Below, piece after piece: positions 26,661-36,031 of a stretch of 64,000 bases of DNA. The notes under the pieces were generated by a model, which saw nothing but the letters and a program-made list of their open reading frames with translations, was not told where the DNA came from and did no database searches. The stretch is from Chthoniobacteraceae bacterium (GTDB lineage Bacteria > Verrucomicrobiota > Verrucomicrobiia > Chthoniobacterales > Chthoniobacteraceae): contig CANFTB010000013.1 of the NCBI GenBank assembly GCA_947449735.1, forward strand, positions 1 to 64,000, written 5' to 3'. The position numbers and the translations under genes are program-made. Each line of letters opens with the position of its first letter. Positions within the stretch are counted from its first letter, which is position 1.

Positions 26661-28259
26661 ATGAGCACTCCCAAAGTCCTTGTAGCAGACCCGATTTCCG
26701 AGCGCGGTGTGGCAGAACTGGCCGAAGGCAAACTATTGCAGGTGGATGTGAAGACCGGCCTGCCTGAGGCCGAGCTGCTCAAAATCATTTCAGAGTACCA
26801 GGGCCTTGTGGTCCGCAGTCAGACAAAGGTGACGGCGCGGCTTTTGGAGGCCGCCACGCAGCTTAAGGCGGTTGGCCGGGCCGGGGTCGGCGTCGACAAT
26901 GTGGACGTGGATGCCGCTACGAAACGCGGGGTCATCGTGATGAACACGCCCGGGGGCAACACCGTCTCCACGGCGGAACACGCTTTTTCTCTGCTGATGG
27001 CAATCTCCAGGAACATCGCACAGGCTGATGCCTCGGTGAAATCCGGGAAGTGGGATCGCAAGAGTTTTGAAGGCGTCGAGCTTTACGGAAAAACGCTGGC
27101 CATCCTTGGGATGGGGCGCATTGGTACCGAGGTGGCTTCCAGGGCGAATGCCTTCGGAATGCGCGTGCTGGCCTACGATCCGTATCTTTCCGCTGCGCGT
27201 GCAAAGTCGATGCATGTTGAGTTGGTGGAGCGTCTGGACGAAATCATTCCGCAGGCGGATTTCATCACGATGCACATGCCGCTGACTCCGGAGACCAAGC
27301 ACATGTTGAATGCCGAGCGCCTCGGACGGGCGAAGAAGGGCGTGCGCATCGTGAACTGCGCTCGAGGTGGTCTCGTTGATGAAGCCGCGCTGTATGCTGC
27401 TCTTAAAACCCGTCACGTGGCGGCCGCGGCATTGGACGTGTTCGAGGTCGAGCCACCTCCTGCTGATTATCCGCTGCGCGAACTCAGCAACGTCGTTTTC
27501 ACTCCCCACCTGGGAGCGTCCACTGCGGAGGCTCAGGAAAGTGTTGGAATTGAGGTGGCGCAGCAGATCCGCGCGGCCCTCCTCCAGGGGGAGATCCGCA
27601 ACGCGGTGAACATGCCCAGCGTCGATGCAAAGACGCTCGCACAGCTCGGCCCTTATATCAGCCTGAGCGAGAAGCTTGGGACCTTCCTTTCCCAAGTGGT
27701 GAACAAACGGAGCAGCACTCTGAATGTGAATTTCCAAGGCAAAATCAATGAGTTCAACACCAAGCCCGTCACGCGTTCGGTGCTTCTCGGATTTTTGCGC
27801 CAGGCAGGCGGCGAGGAAGTGAATATTGTTAACGCTCCCGGCTTTGCGCAGCATCTCGGCTTGAAGGTGAGTGAAACCAGCGAGGCGCTCTCACCGGACT
27901 TCGCGGAACTCATCGAGCTGACCGCCACCGGCGAGGGCGGATGGGTTTCGGTCGCCGGTACCTTTTTCGGTAATACGCCGCGCATTGTGAAAATCAACGG
28001 CAGGCATGTCGAAGCCAGGCCAGAGGGGGTCATTTTCATTTTTGAAAACAAGGACAGGCCGGGCATCGTCGGCGAAGTTGGAACCCTTTTTGGAAAACAC
28101 GGGGTCAACATCGCCAGCATGTCGTTGTCCCGGAATGAAGTCGGCGGGCGTGCTCTGACCGTCTTGAATTTGGACTCCGTGCCCGGTCCCGACCTTGTGA
28201 AGGAGCTGCTCTCGAATCCTGACATCTTCTCCTGCCAGACGGTGAATCTGGGTAATTAG
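26661..28259 (+). CDS. serA: D-3-phosphoglycerate dehydrogenase
   Basis: 532 residues, the long (mycobacterial-type) form. Substrate-binding and NAD-binding domains span about 1-310 (LGMGRIGTEVA, NCARGGLVDEAAL, and HLGAST holding the catalytic His). An intervening ASB domain and a C-terminal ACT domain (from about 455, ENKDRPGIVGEVGTLFG) follow; the ACT domain suggests serine feedback. It catalyses the first step from 3-phosphoglycerate to serine. pepA starts 4 bases after its stop, so the two are probably co-transcribed. Confidence 0.95.
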   Translation: MSTPKVLVADPISERGVAELAEGKLLQVDVKTGLPEAELLKIISEYQGLVVRSQTKVTARLLEAATQLKAVGRAGVGVDNVDVDAATKRGVIVMNTPGGNTVSTAEHAFSLLMAISRNIAQADASVKSGKWDRKSFEGVELYGKTLAILGMGRIGTEVASRANAFGMRVLAYDPYLSAARAKSMHVELVERLDEIIPQADFITMHMPLTPETKHMLNAERLGRAKKGVRIVNCARGGLVDEAALYAALKTRHVAAAALDVFEVEPPPADYPLRELSNVVFTPHLGASTAEAQESVGIEVAQQIRAALLQGEIRNAVNMPSVDAKTLAQLGPYISLSEKLGTFLSQVVNKRSSTLNVNFQGKINEFNTKPVTRSVLLGFLRQAGGEEVNIVNAPGFAQHLGLKVSETSEALSPDFAELIELTATGEGGWVSVAGTFFGNTPRIVKINGRHVEARPEGVIFIFENKDRPGIVGEVGTLFGKHGVNIASMSLSRNEVGGRALTVLNLDSVPGPDLVKELLSNPDIFSCQTVNLGN

Positions 28260-28263
28260 ACTT

Positions 28264-29670
28264 ATGAAGCTGCGAGCCGTCGCTGATCTGCCAGCGGGAG
28301 CATGGAAGACTGTGCGCCTGATCACAAAGGAGCAGCGTGCTCGATTGGTTCCAGAGCCGTCGGAGGGTGAGTTTTCGGCATCCGTTGGAAGTCTCCTTTC
28401 CGACAGAAGTTCGGCTTGTCTGTATGTGGGCATTGGTTCCAGCGGGAAGGTGGATGCTTCGGCGATTCGCATCGCAATTGGCTCTGCGAGCCTGGCGTCG
28501 CGCAAGTGGGGGGTGACAAAGATGGCCTTTGAACTCGCGGAATGGTCGCGGTACGCGGAGGCGGCCGCCGAGGGCGCGGTCCTCGGTGGGTACCGATACG
28601 AAACGTTTCTTTCAAAGAAAACGCGCCCGGTGTCAGAGGTGTGCTTTTTAGTCTCCTCCAAGGACATCGCATCCGTGCGAAAAGGAATTGAGCGGGGACG
28701 CATTCTTGGGGAGGCAGGAAATGCAGCGCGCGATGTTGCGAACACGCCGGGAAATCTCCTGTTTCCTGAGTCTTTGGCGGACGCCGCGACGGCACTCGCA
28801 AAGAAAACAGGCCTGCGTTGCACAGTGCTTGCCGAGAAGGATTTGAAGAGTGGAAAGTTCGGCGGGGTGCTGGCGGTGGGCGGGGGCAGCGCGAGAGGAC
28901 CAAGAATGATCGCTCTCGAACACAGGGGAGGTAAGAAGGGCGAGGCTCCGCTCGTGTTTGTCGGGAAGGCGATCACTTTTGATTCAGGCGGCATTTCCAT
29001 CAAGCCTGCCGCCGGAATGGAAGAGATGATTTACGACATGTGCGGCGGTGCGAGCGTGCTCGGTGCGATGCAGGCCGTGGCCGAGTTAAACGTCCGCCGG
29101 AACGTAGTGGGAATTTTAGCCTCGGCTGAAAACATGCCCAGCAGTACCGCCTACCGTCCGGGAGACATTGTCACCATGCGGTCTGGTGTGACTGTTGAGG
29201 TCGTGAATACGGACGCCGAAGGACGCATGGTCTTGGCGGACGCCCTGCATTGGGCACGCGATGCGTACGGCGCCGCGAGGATTATTGATCTGGCGACTCT
29301 CACGGGTGCCTGCGGGATTGCGCTGGGCGAGGCTGCCGCCGGAATGTGGAGCACCGACGAGGCCTTCCAGAACCGGGTTTCTGAAGCGGCAAAGCTATCT
29401 GGGGAAAGAGTTTGGCCCATGCCGTTGTTTCCTGAGTACTCCTCGCAGATCAAAAGCAAGGTGGCTGACATCAAAAACAGCGGAGGACGTCTGGCCGGGG
29501 CGTGCACGGCTGCCGCGTTTTTGAAGGAGTTTGTCGGCGAGACGCCTTGGGTGCATCTGGATGTTGCTTATACCACGCACCGATCCAAGGATTCTCAAGG
29601 GCTTGCCTTGGGTGCGACTGGTTTTGGGGTCCGCACCTTGGTGGAACTGGCTTCCGAGCCTGCAGCCTAG
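28264..29670 (+). CDS. pepA: Leucyl aminopeptidase (M17 family)
   Basis: 468 residues. The C-terminal catalytic domain has the M17 metal ligands and motif: KAITFDSGGISIKPA (Lys and Asp), MCGGASVLGAM and NTDAEGRMVLADAL. The N-terminal domain (about 1-160) is poorly conserved, as in the family. It is a cytosolic, two-metal broad-specificity aminopeptidase that normally forms a hexamer. It follows serA by 4 bases, and its stop overlaps the 3' end of the convergent phosphopantetheinyl transferase gene by four bases. Confidence 0.94.
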   Translation: MKLRAVADLPAGAWKTVRLITKEQRARLVPEPSEGEFSASVGSLLSDRSSACLYVGIGSSGKVDASAIRIAIGSASLASRKWGVTKMAFELAEWSRYAEAAAEGAVLGGYRYETFLSKKTRPVSEVCFLVSSKDIASVRKGIERGRILGEAGNAARDVANTPGNLLFPESLADAATALAKKTGLRCTVLAEKDLKSGKFGGVLAVGGGSARGPRMIALEHRGGKKGEAPLVFVGKAITFDSGGISIKPAAGMEEMIYDMCGGASVLGAMQAVAELNVRRNVVGILASAENMPSSTAYRPGDIVTMRSGVTVEVVNTDAEGRMVLADALHWARDAYGAARIIDLATLTGACGIALGEAAAGMWSTDEAFQNRVSEAAKLSGERVWPMPLFPEYSSQIKSKVADIKNSGGRLAGACTAAAFLKEFVGETPWVHLDVAYTTHRSKDSQGLALGATGFGVRTLVELASEPAA

Positions 29671-30242
29671 AGGAACGCCACGGCGACCACCGTGTTTTCG
29701 TGCACGATGTGACACACGTTTGCAGCGGGGGGAACGGTGTGTTCCTTAAGCGGAAGACCGGCTCGTTTGAGCTGAGCCTCCATTGCGGACCAGCGTTTTG
29801 CAAACTGCAGGCCTTTGTCTTCAGGCACGGAGTGGCCGGGTTCTGCGGCTGTCGCAAGGTAGAGGCTTTCGACATCTGGTAATTGTTCGAAGGCTTCCAC
29901 TTCGACGGCATCCACTCCGATCTCTGCGCCCAACGAAATGGCTGCCCAGGCCGAGTTGCCGGCATAACTGATGGAAACAAAGCACGGTCGTCCTCCGATT
30001 GTTTGTTCTACAAACGGACCCCGCGGTGATTCTTTAAGGCAGACGGGAGATCCTACCCAGTGGCTCAAGAGGGAGGTTAAAATTTCACGGACGGTGATAC
30101 GGCCGGAGGGCGAGCGGGATACATCCGGAATGCGAAGAAGGCTGAATCTTTGAGAGCTGCCGGTGTGTGCATTCGGAAGCTCTGGAGGTTCCGGCCAAGT
30201 GGTCCAGACAACCGGGCCGCAATCGGAGGACAAATTCAGCAC
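29667..30242 (-). CDS. Divergent 4'-phosphopantetheinyl transferase
   Basis: 191 residues. The Sfp-type signature is partly kept: SISYAG (91-95) where HS is usual, IGVDAVEVE (108-116) with D111, and RWSAMEAQLKRAG (150-162) with W151, E155 and K159, but Met in place of the usual Lys before Glu. It lies 15 bases after the NRPS gene, so its evident partner is that enzyme's carrier domain, which it would load with phosphopantetheine. The changed residues leave some doubt about activity. No other PPTase gene was seen in the window. Confidence 0.7.
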   Translation of the reverse strand: MLNLSSDCGPVVWTTWPEPPELPNAHTGSSQRFSLLRIPDVSRSPSGRITVREILTSLLSHWVGSPVCLKESPRGPFVEQTIGGRPCFVSISYAGNSAWAAISLGAEIGVDAVEVEAFEQLPDVESLYLATAAEPGHSVPEDKGLQFAKRWSAMEAQLKRAGLPLKEHTVPPAANVCHIVHENTVVAVAFL

Positions 30243-30257
30243 GAGAAGGGGTGCGAT

Positions 30258-33200
30258 TTAGGAACTCGTGGTGCCGGCCTTGCGCGGTGCCGAGGGAGTG
30301 CCTTCCCATGAAGTCTGGTTGGGAAGATGCTCGCCCTTGGCGACGAGAGTCAGCGGTCCGAGCCTGCAGAAGTCGCCCACGATTGCATCGTATAAAACAG
30401 TGGTACGGGCGCCGAGCGTTGCGCCTTCGCCGATTTTGACGTCACCGATGCGCATGACACGGTCCTCAAAGAGATGTGTTTGAGGTCCGCAGTGGGCGTT
30501 AAGCTCGGCGTAAGATCCGATCTGAACGCAGTCAAACTCCGTGAGGTCCGTGGTGTTCATCCACACGCCCCGGCCTATTCTGGCTCCCATCAGCCGCATC
30601 GCCCAGGGCAGGAAAGGAGTGCCTCGCAAATGGTTTAAAAATGAGGGCACTGCCAGAGACTCGTAGGCCACTGTGACTGCTTCGCTCAACCACACAAAGG
30701 CGGTCCACATGGGGGCTTTTCGTGCCTTGTAACGGCCGATGAATAACCACTTGAGTGCGAGCACAATTAGAAACGAACTAAGCGAATAAATCGCACTGGA
30801 TACGAATGAGGCTGCGATAAATGCCTTCCAATTGCCATCCTCCGCAAAATCCATCACCCGGTAGACGATGACATAGCCCGCCGCTATCAGGAACGCCATT
30901 GGCAGAACGATGCGGAAAGCCTCGATGGTTCCCCTAGCGAGACGTCTCCACGGTGCTGGATGGAAGGTGAGCGCCGGATCTGGCGTCGATATGGTCTCCC
31001 GCGCGGGAAGACGCATGGGCGGTGATCCCATCCATGTCTGTCCCGGCACAAGGAGATGATTGGCAGGTGCGCTGGACTGGACTCCGAGCAGGACGTCATC
31101 GGGAAAAATCGCACCGTCAGGTACATACGCGCCGTTTCCGATGAATGTGCGTTTTCCAATGAACGTTCCCTGCAGGCTCATCCAACCATTGCGTTGTTCT
31201 TCATCACCGAGAAGGGCGCCGTCCGCTACAAAAGAACCGTCGCCCAGTTGGAGAAGGCTGGGTATGACACCCTCCGCTGTGGAGATCTCGGCATCACGGC
31301 CCACCTTTGCCCCGAGAAGGCGCAACCAGGCGCTTGCAAATACCGAAGCATAAAGCCCGTGGAGTACTTGAAGGCTGGCGTCCAATACGGTTGAGAGCAG
31401 CCATTTGCTGCGGTATGCGGCGCCGTGCAGCGGGAATCTCCCGGGCTTGGGCCGTGGAAGAAAGCTCCGCAGGCAGCCGGCAAGCAAAGCCGTCAGGGTG
31501 ACCAGAACCATAGATGCGGGAAGGGCCATCGCGAAAAAGAACGGGAAGGCCTGCCACCATGTCAGCGTGCTGTCGAAAAGGTCGATGGTGTTGGCGTCTA
31601 TCCAGTCAATGAGAACGAAGGCTGGAAATGTCGGGACGAAAAACAGCACTGCCACGAGGCTCCCTCCGATGGCGAAGTAAAGCTGTTCGAGTAGTTTCGA
31701 AACTCCGGATTGCGCGGGTGGCGGAGTCCATTGTTCGGCCTCTTGTGCCACTGGAACTGCAGGGGCGCCCGACCATGTTTGATTGCAAGGAATGCTGCGA
31801 CCGGCGGCGAGCGTGGATTGTCCGCACAGTCTCGCATGCCTGCCCAAAGCTGTGTCGTTTTCGAGCACCGAGTAGGAGTCTATCGAAGCGCCTTCCTCAA
31901 TGTGGACCCGCCCTACAATAAAGCGCCCTCCTTCTACGCGGGCGTTCTCGATGTTCACGAAGGTTCCGATGCAGGCGCCATCTCCGATTTCAAGCAACTC
32001 GGGTGCGGCGACTGTGAGCGAATTGAGAGTGGTGTTAGCCCCGATTTTTGCACCCATCATTCTCAAATGAACTGCCCGCCATGGCGTTCCTGAGATGAGA
32101 TGTACGGCGCAGGCTTTTGAAATGTGGCTTCCGAGCCACCATCTGAAATAAGTGAAGCCCCAGAGCGGATAGTTTCCAGGGAGAATGGTTCCCACCAAAA
32201 GTTTGCGAAGCAAAACTGTGAGCGGAAACGACAGGATGATCGTGAGTATAAAAACAATAACCGAGGTCGCGACCGCGACCGCAATGCTGTCGGTTTTGGC
32301 TCCGGTAAGTGCGTGGTATGTGAAAAATGGAGCGAGCCAGATTAGGAGATCCAGAAGGACGATAAAAGGCAGGCACACGAGCTGTCCTAATCCGCATGCA
32401 AACCGGCGCCAGAGTGGAGGCGGGTTGTGCGGTGTCTCGAGTCGGTTCTCGCTTTGTTCCAAGGCAGCCAATGATTCAGCGATCGCTCCAAGGCGTCTGT
32501 TCTGGTAGACGTGCTGGACGCCGACGGAAGCAAAACGTGGGTCCTTTCGCAGCAAGGAAACAAGCCTAGCGGCCAGAAGTGAGTGGCCGCCGAGGTCGTC
32601 AAAAAAATCATTCTCGGGGCGGAATGTTCTTCCCGGGAACAGTTTTCCAAGGGAATCCCAAAGCAATTGTTCGGAGCGATTCGCCGGCTCGTAAGGGGCG
32701 CCGCTGGCATCTTCAGCCGCGGGTGAGGTCAGCAGCGGAAGCGTCTTTAGTTTTGCCAGATCAATCTTCCCAGACGGCAGTCGCGGCATTTGGTCCAGCA
32801 ACTCGATGTGCGCGGGCACCATGTATGAGGGAAGCTTTTGCGCCAGATGTTTGCGCAGGGCGTCAACTTTTGGTGCTTCACCGGATCGAACGGCAAACGC
32901 CACGATCTCTTCGGAACCGTAGAGTGGCATTGTGACAGCCGCGGCGGTGCCGATGCCGGGTTCGCGCGCAAGAGCTGCCGCCACTTCGTCGAGCTCGATC
33001 CTGAAGCCTCTTATTTTGACCTGGTGGTCTACCCTGCCCAGGCATCGCATGCGGCCGTCCTCTCCAATGGAGCCGAGATCACCCGTCAGATATAGGCGCT
33101 CTTCCGACGGATTCAGCGCATTTGGGTTTCGCAGGAAACGCGCCGCTGTCAGAGATTCAAGATTCAGGTAACCGAGACTCACACCGGGTCCGAATATGGC

Positions 33201-34235
33201 GATTTCACCGATCTGGCCTGCAGGAAGCGGCTTGCCATCCTCCCCAGCGACAAGCATTCCGTAATTCGGGAGCGGCCGACCTATCGTGACTTCCCTCCCG
33301 GACTGAAGTTCTTCAACGCTGGCCGTGACTGTGGTTTCCGTTGGTCCATAGGTGTTGAAAACACGTTTTCCAGTTTTACTCAGTCGTTCGGCGAGGGCGT
33401 CGGGGCAGGCCTCGCCGCCGATATTGAGAAGCCTCAGATGGGGTGGAAAACTTTCAATGAGAGAAACGAGCGTCGGGACGGCGTGGAGAACGGTTATTCT
33501 CTCCCTCTCAAGGGCGCTGCCGATTGCATCCGGATCTGCGACGATCTCTGCCGGAGCGATCCAGATTGAGGCGCCGACAAGATAGGAGATCCAGATCTCC
33601 TCAAAAGACATGTCGAAGGCGGCGGAAAAGCCCTGATAGACCCTGTCGTCCTGGCGGATTCCTAGAATTTCATTTTCGCTGCGCAGAAAGTGGCAGATGT
33701 TGGATTGGCTGACTGCAATGCCTTTTGGCGTGCCTGTCGAACCCGAGGTGTAAATGACGTAGGCCGGATCGGATGGCTTTGGACGGGGGAGAAGTTCCGG
33801 TGTGGAAACCAGTTCAAGGAGGTCTTCAAAACACCAGACCGGGATGGTAAGCTTCGAAAGCTGGTGGGCCAGGGCGCGGAGTGTCACTATGCCAACAGAC
33901 TGCGCTGATTGGAGGCAGTTTGCGGCGCGCTCGAGGGGAACGTCCGCGTCAAAAGGCAGCCACGCGGAGCCGGAGGCTGTCACACCCGCTTGGGCGATCA
34001 AAAGGTCCGCGCCGCGCGGCATCCAGAGCCCGATAATTTTGCCTGGGCCCGCTCCTCGCTGTTTCAGAGACTGTCCGACTGCGGATGCGCGCTTTAGAAG
34101 TTCTTCGTACGAAACTGTCTCGTCAGCGAATTGAAGAGCTGTCTGCTGCGGTTGCAGGGAGGCCGTTTTTTGAAGGATGTCATACAGTGTTTCTTCGCGA
34201 AGAAAGTCTGGTCTTGCGGGGCCTCTGAGGATCAT
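30258..34235 (-). CDS. Pls/PosA-family membrane nonribosomal peptide synthetase (poly-amino-acid synthetase-like)
   Basis: 1325 residues. The adenylation domain (about 15-500) has YTSGSTGTPKG (162-172), FDMSFEEIW (207-215), NTYGPTE (294-300), TGDL (384-387) and the catalytic K490. The carrier domain (about 515-590) has its attachment Ser at 552 in GGHSL. The remainder alternates membrane pairs (about 612-685, 848-925, 1105-1168) with three hexapeptide left-handed beta-helix domains (about 725-825, 970-1075, 1215-1315). That A-T-three-membrane-domain layout is the one of epsilon-poly-lysine synthetase and its relatives, which link one amino acid repeatedly through side-chain amino groups. No condensation or thioesterase domain is present. 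The amino acid used cannot be read safely. It is followed by its probable PPTase. Confidence 0.9.
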   Translation of the reverse strand: MILRGPARPDFLREETLYDILQKTASLQPQQTALQFADETVSYEELLKRASAVGQSLKQRGAGPGKIIGLWMPRGADLLIAQAGVTASGSAWLPFDADVPLERAANCLQSAQSVGIVTLRALAHQLSKLTIPVWCFEDLLELVSTPELLPRPKPSDPAYVIYTSGSTGTPKGIAVSQSNICHFLRSENEILGIRQDDRVYQGFSAAFDMSFEEIWISYLVGASIWIAPAEIVADPDAIGSALERERITVLHAVPTLVSLIESFPPHLRLLNIGGEACPDALAERLSKTGKRVFNTYGPTETTVTASVEELQSGREVTIGRPLPNYGMLVAGEDGKPLPAGQIGEIAIFGPGVSLGYLNLESLTAARFLRNPNALNPSEERLYLTGDLGSIGEDGRMRCLGRVDHQVKIRGFRIELDEVAAALAREPGIGTAAAVTMPLYGSEEIVAFAVRSGEAPKVDALRKHLAQKLPSYMVPAHIELLDQMPRLPSGKIDLAKLKTLPLLTSPAAEDASGAPYEPANRSEQLLWDSLGKLFPGRTFRPENDFFDDLGGHSLLAARLVSLLRKDPRFASVGVQHVYQNRRLGAIAESLAALEQSENRLETPHNPPPLWRRFACGLGQLVCLPFIVLLDLLIWLAPFFTYHALTGAKTDSIAVAVATSVIVFILTIILSFPLTVLLRKLLVGTILPGNYPLWGFTYFRWWLGSHISKACAVHLISGTPWRAVHLRMMGAKIGANTTLNSLTVAAPELLEIGDGACIGTFVNIENARVEGGRFIVGRVHIEEGASIDSYSVLENDTALGRHARLCGQSTLAAGRSIPCNQTWSGAPAVPVAQEAEQWTPPPAQSGVSKLLEQLYFAIGGSLVAVLFFVPTFPAFVLIDWIDANTIDLFDSTLTWWQAFPFFFAMALPASMVLVTLTALLAGCLRSFLPRPKPGRFPLHGAAYRSKWLLSTVLDASLQVLHGLYASVFASAWLRLLGAKVGRDAEISTAEGVIPSLLQLGDGSFVADGALLGDEEQRNGWMSLQGTFIGKRTFIGNGAYVPDGAIFPDDVLLGVQSSAPANHLLVPGQTWMGSPPMRLPARETISTPDPALTFHPAPWRRLARGTIEAFRIVLPMAFLIAAGYVIVYRVMDFAEDGNWKAFIAASFVSSAIYSLSSFLIVLALKWLFIGRYKARKAPMWTAFVWLSEAVTVAYESLAVPSFLNHLRGTPFLPWAMRLMGARIGRGVWMNTTDLTEFDCVQIGSYAELNAHCGPQTHLFEDRVMRIGDVKIGEGATLGARTTVLYDAIVGDFCRLGPLTLVAKGEHLPNQTSWEGTPSAPRKAGTTSS

Positions 34236-34450
34236 GAAGCAGGGGGATGTCTAAAGTCGGGGGAGGTGCCTTTATGCGAGTCTGCGCCGGTGAACCGGTT
34301 TCGAGAGATGTGAACACCGCCACTAGTCTTCTGTCGCGGGGCTCAAAGGGTTGAAGGCGGCGGGTTTTGGAAATGCCTAGCCAAGGTGGAGGGTAGACCG
34401 GGCTGACAGGGAGGTGTCCCTCAAGGTGTTTGAATCTCGAAGGCGAGCCG

Positions 34451-35386
34451 CTAATCAAACCTGTTGTGCAGCCATGTGTAGGGGAAGTCGTTCCCCGGGC
34501 AGTCGGTCGGCCAGCGTGGGGGGTTAATTTCCCTGTGGGCCTTCACGACGGACCATTTGGAGTCAATTTTTCCGACTCTTTGTCTGAGGTACCGGATGAG
34601 TTCATCGAGGGATTCGAGCTGTTTTTGCGTCGGCTTGTCGTGGTTGTAGTCGCCGACCAGGCATATTCCGAGGGCTATGTTGTTCAGGTAGTCGCTGTGC
34701 ACATGGCCGCCATTGATTTGTCTCCGCCAGCGCGAACCGACCTCGATTTGCCCGTCGCCGGACGAGGTTCCATTTCCAATGACAAAGTGGTAGGCCAAGC
34801 CGTTTGGCATTTTACGAACATTGGTGTGATAATACTCGAAAGCTTTCGCATTGCCCTGTCGGGTTCCGCTATTATGGACCACGATATAACGCCAGCGGGC
34901 CTTCTGTACGGGCGCCTTGTCGATCTGCTCTCTGAGAGACTTCGACAGGTATTTCCAGCGTGAAAACCAGCTGAAAAAGCCCGGAGACTGAAGCCCTGCT
35001 TTCGAATCGTACCCGGATTTTTCAACCACCAGCTGTTTCTCCTCGGTGGGGGCGGCGGGAGGTTTTTGGGGACTTGGCGGTTGCGTCGCTTGCTTCGGCT
35101 GCACGTTTGCCGAGGGGGCGGCCGGCGGCGGCTTCGGAGGTGCGCTGGGCGGAGCCTGCTTTGTTGAAGGAGCCTTCTTGGATTCTGGTGAAGGATGGGG
35201 CTTTGGCTTGGGCTTCGGCTTTTGCTGAGGGGCGGCCTTTTTTGGGGCGGGTTGGACCGCCTCCTCCCGGCTTTTCATGAATTTCCTTCGCTTGTCTTCG
35301 TCTTCGCTCTGTTGAGCCGGCCCCTGCGTCGATGGCAGCAGGGACAGCGCGCAGAGGCAAATGAAGAGAGTAAGGCGGGGTGGCAC
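34451..35386 (-). CDS. Secreted N-acetylmuramoyl-L-alanine amidase (PGRP/amidase-2 fold)
   Basis: 311 residues. A signal peptide (about 1-22) is followed by a Lys/Pro-rich linker (about 45-118) likely to span the periplasm or bind the wall. The catalytic domain (about 165-310) has zinc ligands H171 (VVHNSG), H284 (KAHREI) and C296 (TDCPG), and a GGHVHSDYLNN segment. It would cleave the amide between MurNAc and the peptide stem. It is separated from the NRPS gene by 215 bases in which I see no other element, so a functional link with the NRPS is possible but not shown. Confidence 0.85.
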   Translation of the reverse strand: MPPRLTLFICLCALSLLPSTQGPAQQSEDEDKRRKFMKSREEAVQPAPKKAAPQQKPKPKPKPHPSPESKKAPSTKQAPPSAPPKPPPAAPSANVQPKQATQPPSPQKPPAAPTEEKQLVVEKSGYDSKAGLQSPGFFSWFSRWKYLSKSLREQIDKAPVQKARWRYIVVHNSGTRQGNAKAFEYYHTNVRKMPNGLAYHFVIGNGTSSGDGQIEVGSRWRRQINGGHVHSDYLNNIALGICLVGDYNHDKPTQKQLESLDELIRYLRQRVGKIDSKWSVVKAHREINPPRWPTDCPGNDFPYTWLHNRFD

Positions 35387-35494
35387 GGGGTTAGCTTATC
35401 AAAGCCATTGAGTCCTGCAAGGCGCGGGAACGGGCTCAGTCAAAAGATTAGCCTGCGGCATCTTAAGTCGGGTTCGCACGGGCGGGTCCGGAAC

Positions 35495-35965
35495 CTAACG
35501 AGAGATGTCCGATTGGCCTAAAATTTGAAAGCCATGCTGGTTGAGGACAGAGATGGCGCACTCATTATCTTCCACATGGAGGGCTAATGCGGATCGCCCG
35601 CGGGGACGTGTCAGGAGCGCGTAGGAGCCAAAAATGTTCACATCTGCCGCGAGCAAGGCGGCGAGAAGGCGGCCGAGTTCGGTTGGGCCTTCTGGCAGTT
35701 CAACAACCACGAGATCGCATACTGAGTGCGGAATTTCGTGCTCTGCAAAAATATCCTGAACGGACTCTGGATCGCTCACGACAATCCGAACGATCGCGGT
35801 ATCCGCGGATGCTTGCACGCTTGTCGCAACGACATGAACATTGTGGTTGTTCAGAAGATTTACGACTTCCACCAGGGCACCAACTTTGTTCGGTAGAAAT
35901 ACGGAAAACTGGGTGACGCGAGGGGTGCCTGTCTTTTCAGCTGTGAAGGATTCTTCGAAGGGCAT
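35495..35965 (-). CDS. Tandem ACT-domain protein
   Basis: 156 residues made of two ACT domains: residues about 17-80 (VTQFSVFLPNKVGALVEVVNLL) and about 85-150. ACT domains bind amino acids or related ligands and control enzymes. There is no catalytic domain. It resembles stand-alone ACT proteins and the regulatory subunit of acetolactate synthase (IlvN), but no ilvB is adjacent, so the partner is unknown. Confidence 0.75.
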   Translation of the reverse strand: MPFEESFTAEKTGTPRVTQFSVFLPNKVGALVEVVNLLNNHNVHVVATSVQASADTAIVRIVVSDPESVQDIFAEHEIPHSVCDLVVVELPEGPTELGRLLAALLAADVNIFGSYALLTRPRGRSALALHVEDNECAISVLNQHGFQILGQSDISR

Positions 35966-36031
35966 TTTGAATAGTGGTAGATGGCAGGTTTAGAAACGGA
36001 AGAGAGATGGTTCGTGCAACCGGTAAAGGCG

